Positions 49,954-56,682 of a stretch of DNA of 56,682 bases are shown one piece after another; positions within the stretch are counted from its first letter, which is position 1, and every line of letters begins with the position of its first letter. Source of the DNA: Nitrososphaeraceae archaeon (GTDB lineage Archaea > Thermoproteota > Nitrososphaeria > Nitrososphaerales > Nitrososphaeraceae); assembly GCA_016782315.1 (NCBI GenBank), contig JADDOQ010000002.1, positions 1-56,682 of the forward strand, written 5' to 3'. The position numbers and the translations under genes were made by a program. The notes below the pieces were generated by a model. The model worked only from the letters and a program-made list of their open reading frames with translations. It was not told the origin of the DNA and made no database searches.

Positions 49954-50199
49954 TTAGCAGTATAAATTCCTAGTTAAAGTGGTAGCAAATAGATGGGCTA
50001 ATTTGTCATAGTTAACGGCTATAGACAGCAGCAGCAGCAGTGGCAGCAGTGGCAGCAGTGGCAGCGGCATTTGTGTAGAATGAGTTTTGCTTTCGATTCT
50101 TGTAATGCCCAAAACATCCCCCAGGAGTCTCTGAAGCCCTAAGGCATTTCTTTCTATTGCCCATACCATTTCCTCTCTATTTTTTAGGTTGTCGCGCAA
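49954..50199 (-). pseudogene. Histidine kinase fragment invaded by a trinucleotide repeat
   Basis: 50199-50072 encodes REEMVWAIERNALGLQRLLGDVLGITRIESKT, the helix after the H box of the same kinase subfamily as at 10.7-11.9 kb (there REEMIQTIKRNALRL). A GC-rich repeat follows (50026-50069, minus-strand MPLPLLPLLPLLLL), then LLSIAVNYDK, matching LLSSIANDYK of the other copy. The H box itself is only vaguely present near 50200-50240, and everything else is missing. Dead fragment. Confidence 0.75.
50026..50069. repeat. CAG/TGG trinucleotide repeat
   Basis: Five CAG units followed by TGGCAGCAG, TGGCAGCAG and TGGCAGCGG. The G+C content is far above the surroundings. It sits inside a decayed kinase fragment and probably arose by slippage. 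Confidence 0.85.
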
Positions 50200-50533
50200 T
50201 TTCTTCCGGCATTACGGCAAATAGCACAAACTCTTTTTAAAGAAATTGGTGATTACCAATGATTAGTATTTGTACCGTCCAATGAAAACACCAATCCAAA
50301 ATCTGGATTTGATAATAACAACATTTAAACTCGACATTAAACACGAATAAATATACACATCATCATGGTTTATAGTCACAATGAAAGATTCAATCAAAAT
50401 AAAACTATATTTTCCTTTAGGCAATGTTAAATGATGACGTTGAAAGGTTGTACATAATGCACCTGCACACATACACGGATGTTTCCCAAGTCGATTGTTA
50501 CATCATGATCCCTTTGCAAAACGAATACGTTCC

Positions 50534-51373
50534 CTAGTCAAAAACAAAATTAGGGATATCCAATTTGGGGTCTGGAAATTCAGGTTTCATGTTTTCCAGT
50601 TTACTGGTAACAATTTGTGAAACAGCCAAATTTCTGAAATGTTTTGCATTTGCAGGGATTATATACCATTGGGCCCATTCGGTATTGCATAGCCTCAATG
50701 CGTCTTCGTATGCCTCCATATAACCATCCCAATTTCTATGGTTAACAAAATCACTTTCCGAAATTTTCCAATGTTTTGTTGAATCCTTTAACCTATCCTG
50801 AAGTCTCTTTTTCTGCTCATCTCTGCTGATGTGCAAAAAGAATTTTAATATTGTGACTTGGTTCTCAACTAAATATCGCTCAAAATCATTTATCTGCCTA
50901 TACCTCAAGCTAATATCGCTTTTTGAGATAAAACCATCAACGCGAACGCCAATCACATCCTCATAATGAGAGCGATTGAAGATAGCAATGTGGCCTTTTG
51001 GAGGGATTGATTTATGAACACGCCAAAGATAGTCATGCGAGCGCTCCTCTTCGGATGGAACCTTAAATGACTTTACGTAACAGCTTTGGGGGTTTAGGGC
51101 ACCAACTACGTTGCGGATTGTACCATCTTTCCCAGAAGTGTCCATGCCCTGTAGTATAATCAAAAGAGACCTGCTGTTTTCTGCAAAAAGTCTGTACTGT
51201 AGTTCAGACAAATGCCTTAAAATACCGGGCAACTCCGTCTCCGCATCTTTTTTGCTTTTACCGAAATCCGAATCTGGATCCCAATCCCTTAATCTCAAAA
51301 TGCTTTTGGTGGACTCTTTCTCACATTTTAGCAATAGTTTCTGACTTAGATCCATTGATAATTTAACAATCAA
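50534..51373 (-). CDS. ppk2: Polyphosphate kinase 2 (PPK2 family)
   Basis: 279 aa, the typical single-domain PPK2 length. It moves phosphate between polyphosphate and nucleotides. Walker A GMDTSGKDGT (76-85), IAIFNRSHYEDV (129-140) as the Walker B/lid region and the ERYLVENQVTILKFFLHIS strand are all present. Whether it acts on NMP or NDP (class) is not settled. Start ATG 51373 (ATG at residue 7 also possible). No ppk1 or ppx nearby. Confidence 0.93.
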   Translation of the reverse strand: MIVKLSMDLSQKLLLKCEKESTKSILRLRDWDPDSDFGKSKKDAETELPGILRHLSELQYRLFAENSRSLLIILQGMDTSGKDGTIRNVVGALNPQSCYVKSFKVPSEEERSHDYLWRVHKSIPPKGHIAIFNRSHYEDVIGVRVDGFISKSDISLRYRQINDFERYLVENQVTILKFFLHISRDEQKKRLQDRLKDSTKHWKISESDFVNHRNWDGYMEAYEDALRLCNTEWAQWYIIPANAKHFRNLAVSQIVTSKLENMKPEFPDPKLDIPNFVFD

Positions 51374-51587
51374 AACCAGTCATTAAAATCAATAACTTTG
51401 CTGCTGCCGCCAATCAGCATATCTAAAACTTAAAAACAACAAGAATGCAAAATGCAGATTTACCAAAACAACAAAACTTTCGTTTTAGAAAAACAGACAA
51501 CAAAAACTAAAAGATAAGGTAGGAGTTTTGCCATTTTAGTCCTTGTGTTGTTTTAATGAGCGGTATCACACCATAATCTTTCTTATG

Positions 51588-51872
51588 TCACTTTGGTTTT
51601 TTTCTGTTTCCTATACATTCCTTTAGGTATTTGAACAGCACAACCCATGTTGTAGCTCTGACATTTCCCTCTATTTTGTGCCCCAAGAGAAATAAGGCGA
51701 TTGCCACCATAAATAAAAATAAACTAGCGAATGGATTCACATTTGTATTTAAAAGGCTACCTGAGATCATCGATATTGCTACAACATACAATAACAATCC
51801 AACAACATGCAGTATTCTATTGGCCGGATGTCTGTGGGTGTTTTTAATAGCCTTTAACAAACTAAATCTCAT
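51588..51872 (-). CDS. Mpo1-like (DUF962) membrane protein
   Basis: 94 aa with two hydrophobic segments (~25-43, ~48-66). The paired motifs HRHPANRILHVVG (His near residue 13-22) and LGHKIEGNVRATT match the Mpo1/DUF962 family, whose yeast member is an Fe(II) dioxygenase that oxidises 2-hydroxy fatty acids. The conserved His residues would bind iron. Its role in an archaeon, whose lipids are isoprenoid, is unknown. Start ATG 51872. Confidence 0.8.
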   Translation of the reverse strand: MRFSLLKAIKNTHRHPANRILHVVGLLLYVVAISMISGSLLNTNVNPFASLFLFMVAIALFLLGHKIEGNVRATTWVVLFKYLKECIGNRKKPK

Positions 51873-52363
51873 GCAATCATAAAAAAGACAATAATATAAT
51901 AATCACACTCAAAGGCGCATCTATTGCGAATATTTGAAACGCGGCCATGTTTTTTATGCCCTTCTCATTCCCATTTCTCATGTTCTTTGTCACAAGTATC
52001 AGATAAAAAACTAATACAGGTTATCTAAATTTTGAAGACAAAATGAAACAAGAAAATTTTGGTGTCCTCTCACCATGTGACGACTGCGGCATGCTTTGCC
52101 CATAATTGCAATTTTATTTTTTTGCAAACATCACTGAATGTATTGGTAGGGCATATACCCATCTGGGTTTTGCTGTCTTCAGTATCCAGTTAGGCCAGAT
52201 ACAAAATCAGAGGGTCATTTTGAATTGCGATATAAATTTAGTTTACCCGTCAAAACACACAAACAAGGCAACATTATTGAGGATATTGAAATTTGTATAT
52301 GGTTTCCTCATGCCTACAAAAAAGCAATAGGACCTAGCACATGTTTTAGATTGGAGTATTTAT
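51873..52363. other. Intergenic, no gene supported
   Basis: About 490 bp. A 74-codon plus-strand frame at 52106 and a short frame at 52042 with CDDCGMLCP are not convincing. Confidence 0.4.
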
Positions 52364-53560
52364 TTATTTTTTATTGAACAATCTATCTGAATAGTCTGCC
52401 AATTTTTTTAAAGCCCCAATTCTATCCTCTCTTTGTATTTCCGCACCATCAATTGCAGAATGCAGATAACCGATGGATTTGTCATACGTTTTGCGATCAA
52501 CCGGATAGGGAACACCATCTTTGCCACCATGGGCAAAATTAAATTTAACTGGATCTTGCCATGACGCTTTGGTTCCAAATATTATTTCCCCTATAAGGGA
52601 AAGCGCCCTTACACTTGACGGCCCAACTCCTGGAATGGAAATTAGTTGCTCATAATTTTGAGGCTGAATATCATAAATTCTTTTAAATACATTCCAGTCA
52701 AGTCTTCGTGGCATCTCATAATGATCAGCCAAGCGTTGGCACTCATTCTTATTGCCAACCGGTGATTCATATTTACTACCGGAAATATCACTCGATGCAA
52801 TCCAACAATCTAATGTGTTGTTTTTCGTAGTGGTGCTTTTTGTTTTGGTCATTTCCGTTACTTTATATGCAGAGGATCTTAGGGTTTGAAAATCCCCTTT
52901 TGCTAGTTCCACGCATATTTTTTGATTTTCAATAGAGTCAGCTGACGTCATATTAAGTGTATCTCGACTTTCAAGTTCACTTATGATTCCCGCATGTGGT
53001 TCAGATACAAAGCTAGTTAGGTTATCTGATATCCAATGATACCTTCTTGCCATCTTAGTATCCGGATTCATTCCTTGTTGCACCACCGTCCAGTTACCCA
53101 CTTCATCAAAAATGATGGCATGATGGTATAGTGAATAGCCATCCTGTAACGCAGCGTTATCTATTTTTGCCGCCATTTTACTGGCATAAAGCAGGTTGTC
53201 TATTTTGGCTGTAGATAGGTTGTAATGCTTTTCGGCAAGTTTTGGAATTTCATGCTTTGTTTCTGTGGATCTCCTTCCTTTCCCACCTGCAATTGATATT
53301 CCATGGACATCTTCACTGATTGATTGCTTTAGAACACCTGTCACCACAGTTGTAACTCCTGAGGAGTGCCAGTCAAATCCCAAAACACATCCAAATGCTT
53401 GAAACCACAATGGATCTGATAGCCTTCTTAAAAATTCCTGCTGGCCGTATTCATCTATAACAACCTTGGATATTGCATATGAAAGCCTAACCATTCGCCG
53501 GACTAAATATGAAGGTGCATGTCCCCCATGTAAAGGAAGGTTGATGGTAGAGCGTTCCAA
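52364..53560 (-). CDS. DUF763 protein
   Basis: 398 aa, usual length for this mostly archaeal family. The diagnostic opening LPLHGGHAPSYLVRRM, RRLSDPLWFQAFGCVLGFDWHSSGVTT (~45-70) and the GGKGRRS block are intact. The C-terminal half has a helix-hairpin-helix-like QLISIPGVGPSSVRALSLIGEIIFG, suggesting nucleic-acid binding. There is an insertion at ~240-265 with Thr/Lys/Ser. Function unknown; often found in thermophiles and ammonia oxidisers. Start ATG 53560. Confidence 0.92.
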   Translation of the reverse strand: MERSTINLPLHGGHAPSYLVRRMVRLSYAISKVVIDEYGQQEFLRRLSDPLWFQAFGCVLGFDWHSSGVTTVVTGVLKQSISEDVHGISIAGGKGRRSTETKHEIPKLAEKHYNLSTAKIDNLLYASKMAAKIDNAALQDGYSLYHHAIIFDEVGNWTVVQQGMNPDTKMARRYHWISDNLTSFVSEPHAGIISELESRDTLNMTSADSIENQKICVELAKGDFQTLRSSAYKVTEMTKTKSTTTKNNTLDCWIASSDISGSKYESPVGNKNECQRLADHYEMPRRLDWNVFKRIYDIQPQNYEQLISIPGVGPSSVRALSLIGEIIFGTKASWQDPVKFNFAHGGKDGVPYPVDRKTYDKSIGYLHSAIDGAEIQREDRIGALKKLADYSDRLFNKK

Positions 53561-54403
53561 GTCTTAAAGGTATCATAAACATAAGGCTCCAATTAATATG
53601 TTTTTTGTCTTTCAGAACGTCATTTTCTTTATCTCAGACGGCTTGTATAGGTGTGTGTTGGAAGGTTAAAGGATAGTCTCACCATCTATTATCCGTTTAT
53701 TGCAATTTTTATATTATGATTATGTAACAATGATTAAATGATGGCTGTGTTTTGGCCACTTTAATTATTGATCTTATTTCCCATCATCAATGTCGTTCCC
53801 TTTTACAAATGCATTGTCTATGATGTCAAGTAAAACTTTAATTTTCAGCCCATTTCCAAGGAAAACACATTAAGACTATCCTTTAATTATCTTGACGAAA
53901 TTACAACTCTATTTGAGCCCGTATTCAAAAACTAATACCATATAGACATCATTAAAAGAAGGAGTGTTTTAGAGCGAATTATGGGTATGAGCCCATCTAC
54001 AAAATCCCGGTTTAAGTTGGTCCAGATTATACGACTGACTCTGATGGATTGCAATATGGATGGAAAACAAAGACACCTTGTATTGCTCATGCCAAATTTC
54101 GCAACATGTTTTCGCATCACATCTATTTGTTGTTACAGTTTGATCATGTTTCGGAGATAATACACTGGGATCCTACCGCTATTTCCCCAAATGCCAATTT
54201 CTCATACCCAAAGGCCCAAATTCCATTTTTGAGCCACCAAGAAGCATGAGATAATTGACGACTCATCCATATCCAGTTATTGACTAGTTGAGTTTTATTA
54301 TATCTATATCCAAATCACTTCGGTTTTGGATATAAAACAATCGATTAACAGCTAATAATAGAAATATCTATAATTGAAAGAAATCTAACTTTATAGACGG
54401 CGG
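53561..54403. other. Long intergenic gap, no gene called
   Basis: About 840 bp between divergent genes. A short minus-strand coding-like run (VLLDIIDNAFVKGNDIDDGK, ~53778-53840) lacks a start codon, and plus-strand ~53930-54250 is faintly coding-like; both may be debris. Confidence 0.4.
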
Positions 54404-55669
54404 ATGGTTGACTACTATTACCACTACACCAATGTATTTTTGATAACCCTGCTGTTTATCCAAACAACCGTCTTTTTTGCGTGGACATATTTTTTGATCT
54501 ATTCCATTAAATCCATAACACAGGTTCCAAAATTACATGCCCATAAATCTTACAAAGACATGCTTATTCCAATGGTAAGCATAATCCTTCCATCAAGAAA
54601 CGAAGAAAAATACATAGAGAAATGCCTTGATAGTTTACTAAGACAGGATTACCCAAATTATGAAATTATTGCCATTAATGATTCATCTTCAGATAAAACA
54701 GGTGAGATAATTAAAGGATACAGCATCATCCATTCTAACATAATCCATGTAGACGCAGGACCAAAACCAGAAGGATGGACTGGAAAAAACTGGGCTTGCT
54801 ATCAAGGCTATCTTAAATCCAGTGGGGATCTTATCCTATTTACAGACGCTGACACCACTCACTCAGTGTCAACGATCTCTTTAGCAGTTACTAATTTATC
54901 GTTAGGAGAACTGGACGCACTCACCGCAATACCAAAAATATTGGCCCTTGATTTCTGGACTAGAATCACCTTACCAATACTGTGGACATTCTCTTTGGCG
55001 AGATACTCAGCCTTAAAGGCAAACGACCCTCAAACTAAGGTAGGGTATTTCTTTGGAAGCTTTTTCATAATAAAAAGAAAAGCGTATGAAAAGGTAGGCA
55101 CTCACAAATCAGTCAGAGAAGAAGTTATAGAGGATGGTGAATTAGGAAGAAAAGTCAAAGAGCATGGCTTTAGGCTTCGTGTCTTTCATGGTGAAAAGCA
55201 CATAAAAGCGGTATGGGCAAGGGATGCCTCTACTTTATGGCACGGATTGCGCAGGCTTATGATACCTTTATACAAAAAAGAGAAAATAAAGGCATCTTTG
55301 ATGGTTTTTGCAACATCTCTTTTACTTTTGATCCCTTTAATCATAGTTCCTGTCTCAATCACAATCGATTCTGACTGGGAATATACTGCTTCGGTTATGA
55401 ATATCAAAATCAACTATCCTTTAAACATGGTTTTACTGTTCCTAACAGTTATATCCATATTATTGATGGTAGTGACAAATTGTTTACAGTTAAGGTATGT
55501 TCTGTTTCAAAATCCTATTTATTCACTGTTCTTGCCTTTATCTGGTACTTTTGTATTTGTCGCTTTTCTTTCATCAATTTTATGTTCAGGAAAGGAAGAT
55601 GCCATAAATTGGCGTGGCAGAAAATACTCCATCAGAGAGGACAAAACACAAAAACAACAGCAAAACTAG
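54404..55669 (+). CDS. Membrane glycosyltransferase family 2 protein
   Basis: 421 aa. N-terminal membrane helix (~14-35), then a GT-A domain: MVSIILPSRNEEKYIEKCLDSLLRQDYPNYEIIAINDSSSDKT, DADTTH as the metal-binding DxD equivalent and EEVIEDGELGRKVKEHG as the catalytic EDxxL-like region. The C-terminal ~130 residues are three or more helices. This matches the CrtQ/HpnB-like GT2 group, which glycosylates lipids. ATG 54404 start. It precedes an ABC ATPase, a common pairing in envelope export, but 370 bp intervene. Confidence 0.9.
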   Translation: MVDYYYHYTNVFLITLLFIQTTVFFAWTYFLIYSIKSITQVPKLHAHKSYKDMLIPMVSIILPSRNEEKYIEKCLDSLLRQDYPNYEIIAINDSSSDKTGEIIKGYSIIHSNIIHVDAGPKPEGWTGKNWACYQGYLKSSGDLILFTDADTTHSVSTISLAVTNLSLGELDALTAIPKILALDFWTRITLPILWTFSLARYSALKANDPQTKVGYFFGSFFIIKRKAYEKVGTHKSVREEVIEDGELGRKVKEHGFRLRVFHGEKHIKAVWARDASTLWHGLRRLMIPLYKKEKIKASLMVFATSLLLLIPLIIVPVSITIDSDWEYTASVMNIKINYPLNMVLLFLTVISILLMVVTNCLQLRYVLFQNPIYSLFLPLSGTFVFVAFLSSILCSGKEDAINWRGRKYSIREDKTQKQQQN

Positions 55670-56041
55670 CAGTAAAACAAAATTGTAATGGATAATGACG
55701 ATGTAACGATGTTATGCACCATATGTTTATTGTTGTTGTTCAAACTTATGGACAAAATTACACCATATTGCAATCAGCACAATATGCCCATTATGAATGT
55801 GCTTTGGCATTAAATAAAGAAAACATACAAAATAATGATGATTATAACAATAGGCTTTTCACTAAATGAATGGAGCAGACGGGATGTTATCCGCTTAAAT
55901 CCATTTATTGGAAATATAATTTGTGCTTTTAACCATGATGATGATTTAGTTTATTGGAAAATAAAAAAACTACAGTTTGCAATAATAAAGATACCATAAT
56001 ATAATTTCAACTATAACAAAAACATCTCAGGCGAAGTAAGT
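55670..56041. other. Intergenic, no gene seen
   Basis: About 370 bp; a TA-rich stretch at ~55995-56005 may be the promoter of the ABC gene. Confidence 0.4.
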
Positions 56042-56682
56042 TTGGATGATAAGAAAAAATCCGTCAAAATAGATCATGCAATCATATGCAGCCAACTCAC
56101 CAAGACATATGGTCCTCAATTAGCTGTTGATCATATTGATCTAAAAATCAAATATGGAAGCATATTTGGTTTGTTAGGTCCAAACGGTGCTGGCAAAACC
56201 ACCATAATTAAAATGCTTACTGGCCTAACCACCCCTACTTGCGGCAGTGCCATTGTGGCGGGATACGATGTGGCCAAAGACTCTTCAAAGGTCAAAGAGA
56301 TTATCGGATGGGTTTCTTCTGAGGTAATACTGGATGATGCCCTCACTTCAATGGAGAATATTTGGATTCAATCAAAGCTACATAATTTAGGAAAGAAATG
56401 GAAAGAAAAAGCATTCACCTTGATGGAATATTTCGAATTGGATGAAAGAGACGAGAAAAAAAAAGTAGGACAATTTTCCACAGGCACAAGAAAAAAATTA
56501 GAAATAACCATGGCTCTGCTTCATGATCCCAAAATATTATTCATGGACGAGCCAACAATCGGACTTGATGCGAATACTAGGAGACTGCTTTGGAACCTAA
56601 TAAGAAAAATAAACAAACTATTTGGTGTCACTATTTTGTTGACTACCCACTATATTGAAGAAGCTGATGTTCTCTGTGACAA
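56042..56682 (+). CDS. ABC transporter ATP-binding protein (partial, cut by window end)
   Basis: At least 213 residues from TTG 56042, running off the window. Walker A GPNGAGKT, signature FSTGTRKK (T-G instead of S-G), Walker B ILFMDEPT and switch-His TTHYIEEAD are visible, so it is an ABC-2/DrrA-type ATPase like the one at 20.9 kb. Its permease is expected beyond the edge. The antisense frame within it is a shadow. Confidence 0.9.
   Translation, partial: MDDKKKSVKIDHAIICSQLTKTYGPQLAVDHIDLKIKYGSIFGLLGPNGAGKTTIIKMLTGLTTPTCGSAIVAGYDVAKDSSKVKEIIGWVSSEVILDDALTSMENIWIQSKLHNLGKKWKEKAFTLMEYFELDERDEKKKVGQFSTGTRKKLEITMALLHDPKILFMDEPTIGLDANTRRLLWNLIRKINKLFGVTILLTTHYIEEADVLCD

Noticed and set aside
53778-53840. 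Minus-strand coding-like run ending in GNDIDDGK
   Set aside because: No start codon in frame and a stop just upstream; too short to support.

Overview
The window is AT-rich archaeal chromosome (roughly one third G+C by eye). It looks like a soil-type ammonia-oxidising thaumarchaeon of the Nitrososphaerales, most like Candidatus Nitrosocosmicus. The evidence is the archaeal TATA boxes placed for leaderless mRNAs, the methylmalonyl-CoA epimerase expected of the thaumarchaeal 3-hydroxypropionate/4-hydroxybutyrate cycle, several thaumarchaeal mini zinc-ribbon proteins, the thaumarchaeal-style histidine kinases, a DUF763 protein, a family 5 uracil-DNA glycosylase and many TTG/GTG starts. No rRNA, convincing tRNA, insertion sequence, CRISPR array or phage structural gene was seen.

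Layout. 0-3.7 kb: a leftward secreted-protein/moaD/moaE cluster (molybdopterin synthase), methylmalonyl-CoA epimerase and two hypothetical proteins. 3.7-9.7 kb: a gene-poor stretch holding only small hypothetical proteins and a 22-bp palindrome. 9.7-19.6 kb: uracil-DNA glycosylase, a decayed histidine kinase, a second kinase remnant on the opposite strand, a receiver-only response regulator, a class III nucleotide cyclase, a long acidic phasin-like protein, a VOC protein and a methyltransferase. 20-31 kb: a divergent PII protein, a convergent ABC-2 ATPase/permease pair, a DUF2795 protein, a cation/proton antiporter broken at a C8 tract, a CopC-domain protein, a single-domain voltage-gated cation channel and a MASE3-type hybrid histidine kinase. 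31-41 kb: an SDR, a DUF4185 beta-propeller protein, UspA, an HD-domain/GNAT fusion, a frameshifted MFS transporter and a YwbE homologue. 41-50 kb: a 3-kb decayed membrane histidine kinase, an O-methyltransferase, an SQR-like flavoprotein, a prokaryotic YEATS-domain protein, a small membrane protein and another kinase fragment carrying a trinucleotide repeat. 50-56.7 kb: PPK2, an Mpo1-like protein, a DUF763 protein, a family 2 glycosyltransferase and a truncated ABC ATPase at the edge.

Taken together this is an accessory, signalling-rich region. It holds one intact and several dead members of a lineage-expanded histidine kinase family, a candidate cyclic-nucleotide pathway (cyclase at 14.6 kb, HD-domain hydrolase at 36.4 kb), and ion-flux and envelope genes. 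The strongest candidates for new biology are the voltage-gated channel with a Gly-containing filter, the archaeal YEATS protein, the HD-GNAT fusion, the cyclase with substituted transition-state residues, the PII protein with a degenerate ATP site, and the DUF4185 protein with a duplicated C-terminal module.
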